From Microbacterium sp. BH-3-3-3 (GTDB taxonomy: Bacteria; Actinomycetota; Actinomycetes; Actinomycetales; Microbacteriaceae), in NCBI RefSeq assembly GCF_001792815.1, contig NZ_CP017674.1, positions 3,038,001-3,102,000 of the forward strand: a stretch of 64,000 bases of DNA, written 5' to 3'. The stretch's first letter is position 1. The number at the start of each line of letters is the position of its first letter. This document shows positions 1 to 8,049 of this stretch, one piece after another. The position numbers and the translations under genes are program-made. Under the pieces are notes generated by a model. That model saw nothing but the letters and a program-made list of their open reading frames with translations, searched no databases and was not told the DNA's origin.

Positions 1-1
1 C

Positions 2-364
2 GGGGTGCGTCTGGGAGTCATCGGCGGCGCCGGCGGCTCGCTCGTCGCCGACGGTGGTCCTCGCCTCATCGACACCGACGGCTTCGCCGAGGAGTACAAG
101 CCCGAAGCCCGCGAGGCCATCGGCATGCTCGAAGACCTGCAGGCCGACGACACCGGCCGCGACTGGTTCTACGTGCACCCGGCCGGGGGCTTCGGCTCGT
201 GGGCACCGGGGGAGCGCACGGGAACCTATCGCGACGGCGGCGACGTGCTCGTCGTCGACGACAACGGCGACTCGTTCATCGGTGGTGCCGATTTCGCGGT
301 CGCCGTCCTCGACGAGATCGAGAACCCGCGCCACTCCCGGGGACGCTTCACCGTCGGTTACTGA
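2..364 (+). CDS. NAD(P)-binding (NmrA-like SDR) oxidoreductase, 5'-truncated
   Basis: Only the C-terminal 120 codons are present; the reading frame is open to the left edge, so the true start lies outside the window. The remainder resembles atypical short-chain dehydrogenase/NAD(P)H-binding proteins of the YwnB/NmrA type: a late beta strand plus a GGAGGSL loop, a segment on completing acts within the same day-type (WFYVHPAGGF) and the typical DNGDSFIGGADFAVAVLDEIE end, where the last helix packs on the fold. The glycine-rich dinucleotide motif expected at the N-terminus is missing because of the edge. The exact substrate cannot be told from this fragment. It converges with the DUF4032 gene across a hairpin. 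Confidence 0.7.
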   Translation, partial: GVRLGVIGGAGGSLVADGGPRLIDTDGFAEEYKPEAREAIGMLEDLQADDTGRDWFYVHPAGGFGSWAPGERTGTYRDGGDVLVVDDNGDSFIGGADFAVAVLDEIENPRHSRGRFTVGY

Positions 365-379
365 GGCCCTCCACGGTTC

Positions 380-421
380 GAGGCCGTGGCATCCCGGATT
401 CGTCCCGGATGCCACGGCCTC
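380..421. terminator. bidirectional hairpin terminator
   Basis: A perfect 15-bp stem (positions 380-394 with 407-421, starting GAGGCCGTGGCATCC) surrounds a 12-base loop in the 63-base gap between two convergent genes. A weak T run (GTTT) follows on the plus side. Both arms contain the recurring GGCATCC/GGATGCC word. Confidence 0.7.
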
Positions 422-427
422 GCCGTT

Positions 428-1750
428 TCAGACGAGATCGCGCCAGTCGACGGCGTCCGTGTCGGTCGTGGGCACCGCGCCGGTCTCGGGCGCGTCGACG
501 TCGGACACCGTAGCGAGCGACATCGTGTCGGTCGGCGGCCCCATGACCGTGGCCTCGTCGCGCCGGTGGCGCAGCACGTCGTCGATGTAGGAGGCGACCA
601 CCTCGGCCAGGGGCACGGAGCGCCCCCGCGCCTGTGACATGTACCAGCGGTGCTCGAGCACCTGGTGGAAGACCTCGGCCGGTTCGAGCTTGGCGCGCAG
701 GTCCCACGGGATCGCCATCACGATCGGCTCGAACACGCGCGTGAGCCACTCGTGCGCGACCATCTCTTCGTCGGCGCCGAGACGCGACACCCGGGCGCGG
801 AACTCGTCGAGGTCGTTCAGCAGGCGTCGCGCCTGGTTCTCTTCGACATCGAGACCGGTGAGGCGCAGGAGCCGCCGCTGGTGGTGGCCCGCATCGACGA
901 CCTTGGGCTGGATGGACACCTGCGTGCCGTCGCTCGCGGTGCGGATCGACATCTCGCCGATGTCGAATCCGAGCGCGTTCAGGCTGTGCACGCGCTCGGT
1001 GATACGCCAGGACTCGTCGACGGCGAAGGTCTCTTTGTCGGTGAGGGCCGCCCACAGCGAGTGGTACGACGCCACCAGTCCGTCGGCGATCGCCACGGCA
1101 TCCACACCGCCCTCGAGTCGCCCGCCGGCCTCGAGGTCCATGATCTCGCCGGCGATGTTGGTGCGCGCGATGTCGAGATCGTGGGCGCGCTGGCCGGGAC
1201 TCAGGCGGTTGCCGTGCAGCTCGCCCGTCTCGGCGTCGACGAGGTATGCCGCGAACTCGCCGGCGTCGCGGCGGAAGAGGGTGTTCGACAGCGACACGTC
1301 ACCCCAGTAGAAGCCCACGTTGTGCAGCCGCACGAGCAGTACCGCGAGGGCGTCGACGAGACGCGTGGCGGTGTGCGGGCGCAGCACCTGCGTGAAGAGG
1401 GCGCGGTAGGGGAGTGAGAAGCGCAGGTGCGAGGTGACCAGCGCCGCCGGCAACGGGCGGCCCGAGGCGTCGGTGCGCCCGGCGATGACGGCCACCCGCT
1501 CGACGCACGGCGACGCGAGACGGTCGAGGTTGCCCAGCATGTCGTACTCGCGACGCGCCATCTCTTCGGTGGTCTCTTTGATCGCCACGACCCGGCCCGA
1601 CAGGTTGGCGAAGCGCACCAGGTGGCGGGAGATGCCCTTGGGCAGGGCGACGATGTGGTTGCTGGACCAGTCGGCGAGCCCCGTCGACCACGGCAGTTGC
1701 AGCAGGCCCGGGTCGACGGTGCTGGCGGTGATGCTGAGCGAGTCGCTCAC
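428..1750 (-). CDS. DUF4032 protein with a kinase-like fold
   Basis: A 440-residue protein of the actinobacterial DUF4032 family. The N-terminal half looks like a degenerate lipopolysaccharide-kinase/protein-kinase fold: a lysine in VVAIKET (about residue 57) in the position of the ATP-binding Lys, a catalytic-loop-like HNVGFYWGDVSLSNTLF (about 142-158) with Asp and Asn, and a DAETGE segment in the position of DFG. The C-terminal half is the conserved DUF4032 region. The start is GTG with a GGAGG Shine-Dalgarno a few bases upstream. It lies downstream of the sugar-ABC ATPase gene but is separated from it by a terminator hairpin. Substrate is unknown; kinase activity is an inference. Confidence 0.8.
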   Translation of the reverse strand: MSDSLSITASTVDPGLLQLPWSTGLADWSSNHIVALPKGISRHLVRFANLSGRVVAIKETTEEMARREYDMLGNLDRLASPCVERVAVIAGRTDASGRPLPAALVTSHLRFSLPYRALFTQVLRPHTATRLVDALAVLLVRLHNVGFYWGDVSLSNTLFRRDAGEFAAYLVDAETGELHGNRLSPGQRAHDLDIARTNIAGEIMDLEAGGRLEGGVDAVAIADGLVASYHSLWAALTDKETFAVDESWRITERVHSLNALGFDIGEMSIRTASDGTQVSIQPKVVDAGHHQRRLLRLTGLDVEENQARRLLNDLDEFRARVSRLGADEEMVAHEWLTRVFEPIVMAIPWDLRAKLEPAEVFHQVLEHRWYMSQARGRSVPLAEVVASYIDDVLRHRRDEATVMGPPTDTMSLATVSDVDAPETGAVPTTDTDAVDWRDLV

Positions 1751-1760
1751 GGTACCTCCG

Positions 1761-1817
1761 GAAAAAGCGGTGCGGCGCGCCCCTGCCCCCGATGAATCGG
1801 GAACCGGGACGCGCCGC
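1761..1817 (-). terminator. intrinsic terminator after the ABC ATPase gene
   Basis: On the minus strand a GC stem (1806-1817 with 1772-1783, one G-T pair) is followed by GCACCGC and then five T residues, the layout of a rho-independent terminator. It separates the ATPase gene from the downstream DUF4032 gene. Confidence 0.65.
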
Positions 1818-1831
1818 GACGGTGCGTCAGG

Positions 1832-2935
<1,104 letters not shown>

Positions 2936-3145
2936 TTTTTCTTCTCCTTCACCGGCAGGTACGTGCCGGACGATCCGTAGTGAATGGAAAACGGGGGCGA
3001 CCCCGTGCGCCCGACAGTGGACGCAAGGGTCAGTATGCCACGTGTCTGGTCATTTCCCAGACTGCCTAGCTAGCATCGGTGCTCGTTCGCTCACCCGTGC
3101 GTCCCCCCAATTTCCTGCGGCAGAAGTCCGTGCCCGAGAGGTTCC

Positions 3146-4099
3146 ATGTCCAACGACCAGTCACCGAATTCGCCCGCCGAGCGCGACCGCCGCGGGGCGG
3201 TCCGCGAGAAGGCGCAGCAGGTCAAGGCGAAGCAGACGCGCTGGCGAATCGCGCGTCGCTCCTTGATCGGCGTCGGTGCGGTGGCCGTCGTTGCCGTGGG
3301 TGCCGTCGCGGTGACCTCGGCCCTCAGCTCGCACGACCCGCGTTCCCAGGCGCTGCCGGGAGCTGCGGCCGACGACGGCTTCATGGTGTCGAGCGCCTCG
3401 GGCGTCGCCGACCCGGGCGCGCAGCAGACGATCGACGGCAATGCGGCCACGATGGCCGCGGGTGCGGAGCCGACGGCGGAACCCACGCCGACCCCCACGG
3501 GGACGGCGTCCCCCGTCGACATCCGCGTGTACGTCGACTACATGTCGACCGAGGCCCGCGAGTTCGAGACGGCCAACGCCGACCAGCTGTCGAAGTGGGT
3601 AGGTGACGACGCTGCCTCGCTGACGTACTACCCCGTCGCGATGCTCACCTCGAAGTCGAACGGCACCAAGTACAGCCTGCGCGCCGCCGGCGCGGCCGCG
3701 TGCGTGGCCACCCATGCGTCGGATCGCTTCTTCGCGTACAACCACGAGCTGCTCACGAATCAGCCCGCGGTCGACTCCGACGGCTACAGCGATCAGCAGC
3801 TCGCCGACATGGCGCAGGGCGCGGGAGTGGGCGACATCGCCGCCGTGCGCACCTGCATCGAAGACGAGACGTACACCGGGTGGGCGAAGGCCGCGACAGA
3901 TCGCGCCATCAAGGGACTCCCCAACACCAACGGTCAGGCACTGACGGCCACCCCGACGGTGCTGGTCAACGGAACGCCGTACGTGGGACGCATGGATGAC
4001 GCGAAGGAATTCGCGCAGTTCGTGCTCACGGTCGACAGCAACGCCTACTACTCGACCGCTACGCCGACCCCGTCGGTGACGGCGACGCCCGTAGGCTGA
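3146..4099 (+). CDS. membrane-anchored DsbA-like thioredoxin-fold protein lacking CXXC
   Basis: A 317-residue protein with a charged cytoplasmic N-terminus, one membrane segment (about residues 38-60), a Thr/Pro-rich extracellular linker and a DsbA/thioredoxin-like domain from about residue 124 to 300. Family members normally read D-x-x-C-P-x-C-x-x-F/L-E at the start of helix 1; here the equivalent stretch is VDYMSTEAREFE, so both active-site cysteines are absent (about residues 134-137). The TATPTVLVNGTPY segment keeps the cis-proline/strand layout of the fold. Two other cysteines lie in the helical insert. It therefore looks like a non-redox relative, perhaps a chaperone or binding module. 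The start ATG follows GAGAGG. Confidence 0.75.
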   Translation: MSNDQSPNSPAERDRRGAVREKAQQVKAKQTRWRIARRSLIGVGAVAVVAVGAVAVTSALSSHDPRSQALPGAAADDGFMVSSASGVADPGAQQTIDGNAATMAAGAEPTAEPTPTPTGTASPVDIRVYVDYMSTEAREFETANADQLSKWVGDDAASLTYYPVAMLTSKSNGTKYSLRAAGAAACVATHASDRFFAYNHELLTNQPAVDSDGYSDQQLADMAQGAGVGDIAAVRTCIEDETYTGWAKAATDRAIKGLPNTNGQALTATPTVLVNGTPYVGRMDDAKEFAQFVLTVDSNAYYSTATPTPSVTATPVG

Positions 4100-4144
4100 A
4101 TCGCTATCCCGCCGGTGAACGCATCGCTGTACGATTCAGGTGAC

Positions 4145-4516
4145 ATGGACCAGATCGAGGATTCCCCGCCGCGCCGTTCCGGCGCGCAGCTGGAGGAGTG
4201 GGTGCAGGAGTTCCGCGAGCAGGGACACTTGTTCGCCGGCCGGTTGAAGGTCGTCGAACAAGAAGACGCCGACAGCCAGGACACCGGTCTCGTGGTCATG
4301 AGCCTCATGAACGCCAAGGCGTCGATCTACATGCAGCCGAAGGGCTACGACCAGCCCCTGTGGGAGGCGACCCTGACGGGACGTCCCGAAGACCTGACGC
4401 TCTCGCCGCACGACATGGCGAGCCTCGCGGCAGAGCTCGTCGTGGCGGGCAACCTCTGCTCGTTCCTGCAGTGGAAGTCGCTCGAATGGGATCGAGAGAG
4501 CGGAACACACACCTGA
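4145..4516 (+). CDS. conserved hypothetical protein, small, soluble
   Basis: A 123-residue acidic protein without membrane segments. The start is placed at ATG 4145 (MDQIEDSPPRR) and not the in-frame GTG at 4115, because a -10-like TACGAT ends nine bases before this ATG and no Shine-Dalgarno supports 4115. The sequence has an N-terminal helix rich in Glu/Gln, a central beta-like region (GLVVMSLMNAKASIYMQ) and a C-terminal helix. I do not recognise a named domain. A short inverted repeat (ACACACC/GGTGTGT, 4505-4527) overlaps its stop and may end the transcript before tRNA-Thr. Confidence 0.65.
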   Translation: MDQIEDSPPRRSGAQLEEWVQEFREQGHLFAGRLKVVEQEDADSQDTGLVVMSLMNAKASIYMQPKGYDQPLWEATLTGRPEDLTLSPHDMASLAAELVVAGNLCSFLQWKSLEWDRESGTHT

Positions 4517-4576
4517 GGTCGGGTGTGTCCTGAGGGACGCCCTAGACTCGTGGCCCGAGGCTCCTCGTCGCCTCAC

Positions 4577-4649
4577 GCCGGCTTGGCGCAATTGGTAGCG
4601 CACCGTACTTGTAATACGGGGGTTGCAGGTTCAAGTCCTGTAGCCGGCA
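4577..4649 (+). tRNA. tRNA-Thr (anticodon UGU)
   Basis: All arms fold: acceptor GCCGGCT with AGCCGGC (4577-4583/4642-4648), D stem GCGC/GCGC, anticodon stem CCGTA/TACGG with loop CTTGTAA giving anticodon TGT (4610-4612), and T arm GCAGG-TTCAAGT-CCTGT. The discriminator is A at 4649; CCA is not encoded. A TAGACT -10 hexamer lies at 4543-4548. The 3' end is the left border of the low-GC island. Confidence 0.95.
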
Positions 4650-4805
4650 CGTAAAATCCCGATAAGGTGCGTGTCGCCAAGAGCCAGGACCACGGCAAGC
4701 GTGGCGAGCTCACGGTTTGATCGGCGTTTCCAACTTCTTTTGGCTTACGAAGCCTGCCTGCGGTCGTTGGCACGCGTGTGTGACATTTCGGCTTATGCTC
4801 GCCGA

Positions 4806-5747
4806 GTGGGGGAAAAGTGGGCGGCGGCAGTCGCGCCGGTCAAGCGATTGCTCGGTAACTGGATGGACGACACTGGCACTAACAAGGCCGACATAGCTGA
4901 CGTCGTCGTTCCCGTCGTTGCCGCGGCTATGGCGCTGGTGAGCGGCGTCCTGATTGAAATCTCACCACTCGACGAGGGCTGGGATTCTCTCAAGAGGGTC
5001 GAGACTATTGTCGCGCTGGTGAGTAGCGTCGCAACAGCAGTAGTCACGGGCGTTGCGGCCAAGCGATCACTCTCGACCCGCAAAGATGCTCGCGGAGCGA
5101 TCAGTAGCTTCAGTAACTCGCTCACCGGCGCAGCCGATGCTGTCGACGGATTGATGAAATCGGAGCGGACTCTCGCTGACCGAGACCGCTTCATCGACGC
5201 AATGCTGCTACAGGCCACCTCCCTCATGCCCATCTCGCAATGCCGTGCAACTTTGTACAGCCTCGAGGAAGCGGAGAACGACGGTTCGGTCGACGACTTC
5301 TATCTCAAGATCGTGGGCCGATCTAAGGGCCGGCCAGACAAGGCCCGCGCGCAGTTCCAACCTGACACGGAGCACGGCGCCGCTATCATCTCAATCGTCC
5401 GAAACGGTCAGTCGCGTTTTGTCTCCGATCACCGTAATTGTGACTTCCCGGTAGAGCGTGACAAGGAGGCTATGTGGAGGTCGTTCTGCGTCGTTCCGGT
5501 GGGCACGCCGGGACGCGTTTGGGGAGCCTTGTTCCTTGATGCCGACAAGAAGACTGAGTTCACGAGCGATAAAAAGGCCGTCGCGATGTCCATCGCTCGT
5601 TTTGTAGAGATCGGCATCGAGCTTCTCGCTTCGGCTGCTGCAGATGTCCAGCCCGAGTTCGACGAAGCCAGAAAGCAGCTCGACGGCGTCGCTCCCGCCA
5701 CTGTCGGAAGGGCGTCGTATACTCCGAGCAAGAAGGCAGGTGATTGA
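4806..5747 (+). CDS. two-TM, GAF-like domain protein; candidate toxin or sensor of a Panacea pair
   Basis: A 313-residue protein if read from GTG 4806. This start is chosen because a TATGCT -10 box (4794-4799) ends six bases before it and no Shine-Dalgarno exists, suggesting a leaderless transcript; an in-frame start at 4671 would cover the tRNA flank. After about 25 residues come two predicted membrane helices (about 29-49 and 66-86) joined by a short loop, then a linker helix and a GAF-like alpha/beta domain (about 140-275) with the pattern FCVVPVGTPGRVWGALFLDAD. The next gene starts three bases after its stop codon. In Panacea-containing loci the partner of the Panacea protein is typically a toxin; membrane-active toxins are known. 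That role here is inferred from position only. Confidence 0.7.
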   Translation: MGEKWAAAVAPVKRLLGNWMDDTGTNKADIADVVVPVVAAAMALVSGVLIEISPLDEGWDSLKRVETIVALVSSVATAVVTGVAAKRSLSTRKDARGAISSFSNSLTGAADAVDGLMKSERTLADRDRFIDAMLLQATSLMPISQCRATLYSLEEAENDGSVDDFYLKIVGRSKGRPDKARAQFQPDTEHGAAIISIVRNGQSRFVSDHRNCDFPVERDKEAMWRSFCVVPVGTPGRVWGALFLDADKKTEFTSDKKAVAMSIARFVEIGIELLASAAADVQPEFDEARKQLDGVAPATVGRASYTPSKKAGD

Positions 5748-5749
5748 CG

Positions 5750-6217
5750 ATGGCGAACCTCAACGATGTTGCCGCGTACGTACTCCAGCACTTTCGCAAC
5801 CAGAGCATCTCGACGATGAAGCTGCAGAAGCTCTGCTACATCGCGCAAGGTTGGTCGTTGGCCCTTCGGCGTCGTCGACTCTTCGACGCGCACTTTGAAG
5901 CATGGCGAAACGGGCCTGTCGCGCCCGGTCTGTACGCCAACCACCGCGGCAAGTACAGCGTCTCGTCCTGGCCGTGGGGGGATCACAAGGCGATCGAGCT
6001 CGACGAGCGCATCGTGCTCGATGCTGTCTTGGCGAATTACGAGGCGCTGACAGGCCCCCAACTGAGCGCGTTGACACACAAGCCAGGCACACCGTGGAGC
6101 TTGACTAGGGCCGAGGCTGGAGTGCTTGACGGGGAGGCTTGCCAGGTTGAGATATCCGAAAGTCTCATCGCCGAGCACTACTCGAACGCTCTCGAGGCGA
6201 CGCCCCGCGACCGTTAG
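5750..6217 (+). CDS. Panacea (DUF4065/SocA-like) domain protein; candidate antitoxin
   Basis: A 155-residue protein covering a whole Panacea domain: the N-terminal helix, the hallmark TMKLQKLCYIAQGWSLA (about residues 22-38), and the signature FEAWRNGPVAPGLY (about 50-63), followed by a helical C-terminus. The domain is named for proteolysis-adaptor SocA, phage GepA and the antitoxins of many toxin-antitoxin pairs, where it confers neutralisation of unrelated toxins. It starts two bases after the stop of the TM/GAF gene, so the two are surely cotranscribed. The order is toxin-like gene first, antitoxin second. Some Panacea proteins are phage factors without toxin partners, so the antitoxin role is not proven. 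Confidence 0.82.
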   Translation: MANLNDVAAYVLQHFRNQSISTMKLQKLCYIAQGWSLALRRRRLFDAHFEAWRNGPVAPGLYANHRGKYSVSSWPWGDHKAIELDERIVLDAVLANYEALTGPQLSALTHKPGTPWSLTRAEAGVLDGEACQVEISESLIAEHYSNALEATPRDR

Positions 6218-6355
6218 TAACGCGCAGTCAAGCATCGCCACGCCACCGCTCAGCAGCTGGGGCGGTTCTCATAACGAGCGAGATAGCAGTCGAGACGGAA
6301 CTTGAGCTACCGCAGGTCCGCGATGTACCTCATCGGCGTAGCTGCGCTAAGTCGT

Positions 6356-6905
6356 CTATGTCTCTTCGGTGCCGAGCTGTTCTCGCGTGGCTTCGATGCC
6401 GAGCGCGTCGCGCACGACCGTCGCCCCCGTCTCGCGAAAGCTCTTTTGGGTCGTGCCCTCCCACGTCGTACTTCGCAGCACGGCCCGCCAGGTCGTGCGG
6501 TAGTTGTTCGGATGCCGGAACGTGCCGACGCTGGACGGGAAGACGTCTTGGCCGGCAGCTCGAGCTCGCGATAGCCGGCGTCGCTCTTCGTGAAGTCTTG
6601 CACGAAGAACTTGCCGTCCCGGTCCTGGGCGATCGTGCGCCGGACGGCTACCCAGCGAGCGGCGAGATCGAGCACGTCCCGCTGCAGGGCGAGCAGCTCG
6701 CCCGTGCGCGTGCCGGTGCCGATGATCATGCTCGTCGAGTCGACGAGGCCGCTCGGGCGCGACGTGGGAGATGATCTCCTGCATCACGCGACTCGGTCCC
6801 GGCGTCCCACAGCTCGAAGCGGTCGAGTATGCCGCGCACCGCGGCGAGATCCGGGGCGGCCGCACGGGCGCAGTGCTTGGGCTCGGGTGCGGGGACGTCC
6901 GTCAT
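6356..6905 (-). pseudogene. tyrosine recombinase (phage integrase) remnant
   Basis: Homology to the catalytic domain of actinophage/ICE tyrosine integrases is spread over at least three minus-strand frames. From the upstream end: DLAAVRGILDRFELWDAG (near 6850), then GTGTRTGELLALQRDVLDL (near 6700; the box I region with Arg), VQDFTKSDAGYRELELPA (near 6570, typical PKSDAGYR segment), then after a frame change near 6550 a stretch with SFRETGATVVRDALGIEAT (near 6410) where intact enzymes have HxFRxTxAT and LGH. The box II His and the nucleophile Tyr region are lost. No intact frame longer than about 60 codons carries the similarity, so it is inactive. Confidence 0.7.
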
Positions 6906-6980
6906 GGGGTCAGCGCGTATTGCGGACGAGCGCGACGGCGTTCGATCGAGCACCCCGCTCACGCGAAAAGCGCCCGCCTC

Positions 6981-7301
6981 TCACAGGGGCGGGAAGTGCG
7001 CGATCCGGTGAGGTGAACGCGACCGAGACCCGGTCGTCGCCGGGCGTGCGATCGGCTCCGTTCCGCCGTCGTCATCCCAGTGCTCCAGAGCAGTGGCGTC
7101 GGAGCCGGGCTGTGCTTCTCGTGGGCTGTCCTTGTCGCGTTTCGATTGCGTCGTCGTGGGTGGGGAGTAGCCGTGCCAATGGTCGCCCGCGGTCTGATCC
7201 CAGCTGTCCCACTCGCCATTGCGTCGCAGCGTCGCCAGGTGGCCGCCCTCGTCATCCCAGTTCTCTGCGGCGATCTCGTCGTCGTGCTCCTTGTCGCCCA
7301 T
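6981..7301 (-). CDS. hypothetical protein with duplicated WDDEGG motif
   Basis: A 106-residue hydrophilic protein. ATG 7301 is taken as start because a minus-strand TACAGT -10 box (7309-7314) lies seven bases upstream with no Shine-Dalgarno, the leaderless arrangement seen across this window. The motif A-E-N-W-D-D-E-G-G-H (about residues 12-21) recurs as L-E-H-W-D-D-D-G-G-T (about 75-84), with a related NGEWDSWDQ between; the rest is low-complexity and polar. I do not recognise a family or function. It borders the island and could belong to it or to the host. Confidence 0.5.
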   Translation of the reverse strand: MGDKEHDDEIAAENWDDEGGHLATLRRNGEWDSWDQTAGDHWHGYSPPTTTQSKRDKDSPREAQPGSDATALEHWDDDGGTEPIARPATTGSRSRSPHRIAHFPPL

Positions 7302-7517
7302 GGTTCGGACTGTACGCCGCGGCCGCAGTGGCGGATAGGGGTGCATGCCGCACGCCCGCCGGCGCGAACCGAGTCCTGCCGGGGCGTCGCCCGAAAAGAG
7401 GACAGACAAACCAGTAGTCGAATGGGTATCCTCGCCATTACCTACCCGCGTACCCTACGCGCACCGCTCCGATGGCGTAGCCACGCGACGGTCCGCTCGC
7501 CCAAGGGAGTGGGAACA

Positions 7518-7721
7518 ATGGCTCTACCGCGAACCGTCACACATGCCTACCGAATGCCCGGCGGGTGGGAGAAGCTCGCCCGACATCGACTCACCATCGA
7601 CTACGCGCGCGAGCTGCGCACCGCCGGCTTCACCCTCATGCGGATACGCAGCGGATGGGGGAGCAGCCGCGAACGCTCGATCGCCACTTACCTGCAGCGG
7701 CACGAGGTGCCCGCCACCTGA
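7518..7721 (+). CDS. small conserved hypothetical protein
   Basis: A 67-residue basic protein starting at ATG 7518, with a clear AAGGGAG Shine-Dalgarno eight bases upstream. Its composition (Arg and aromatic residues, MPGGWEKLARHRL, RIRSGWGSSRERSIATYL) and codon use match the host chromosome. The pattern of two short helices and a glycine turn would suit a nucleic-acid binding mini-protein, but this is only an impression; no named domain is recognised. Confidence 0.5.
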   Translation: MALPRTVTHAYRMPGGWEKLARHRLTIDYARELRTAGFTLMRIRSGWGSSRERSIATYLQRHEVPAT

Positions 7722-7760
7722 CATCCCGCCGCGTTGCGGTTCTCGCCCGTCGCCGAGCGA

Positions 7761-8033
7761 TCACGAGAACAGTCGTGCGAGATCGACGACGAGGATCGCT
7801 GCTGCCACGATCGCCGACAGGCCCGCGAGCAGCGCGCCTACGATCGCGCCCCAGCGCAGGGGCCCGGGCCGCCTGCCCGCCTCCAGCGCGAACAGCAGGG
7901 CGCACAGGGCCACGGCGACCATGAGCAGGTCGCCCACCATGCCCGCCGGGGCCCAGACCGCGGTCGCGAGCGCGATCACCCCCGCCGCCAGCGCGGCCAG
8001 GTGACGCGTCTGGTGCGCCGGTGCCTCGCTCAT
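7761..8033 (-). CDS. small membrane protein, three predicted TM helices
   Basis: A 90-residue hydrophobic protein with helices at about 11-28, 34-50 and 60-85 and a short charged loop EAGRRPGPLRW. It begins 17 bases after the stop of the amylosucrase gene and has its own GGAGGA Shine-Dalgarno (which overlaps the end of the upstream gene), so the two are probably one transcript. No family recognised; function unknown. Confidence 0.65.
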   Translation of the reverse strand: MSEAPAHQTRHLAALAAGVIALATAVWAPAGMVGDLLMVAVALCALLFALEAGRRPGPLRWGAIVGALLAGLSAIVAAAILVVDLARLFS

Positions 8034-8049
8034 CGCCCGCTGTCCTCCG

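Larger units (their letters stand above)
4650..6962. mobile_element. integrative island remnant at tRNA-Thr
   Basis: Directly after the tRNA-Thr 3' end the base composition becomes visibly poorer in G+C with AT-rich codons (for example CAAGCGATTG, TTTTGGCTTACGAAG), in contrast to the neighbours. The segment carries a two-gene cassette with a Panacea-domain protein and, further on, a frameshifted tyrosine integrase, the classic order tRNA - cargo - integrase. The genome-wide word GGCATCC/GGATGCC occurs only once here. I could not find a second copy of the tRNA 3' end that would mark the right border, so the right limit is approximate. Confidence 0.6.

Noticed and set aside
4115..4117. GTG 4115 as start of the small hypothetical
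   Set aside because: No Shine-Dalgarno, and a -10-like box lies between it and ATG 4145.
4650..7500. direct repeat of the tRNA-Thr 3' end as right att site
   Set aside because: No copy of the last 15-20 bases of the tRNA was seen downstream; the right border is left open.
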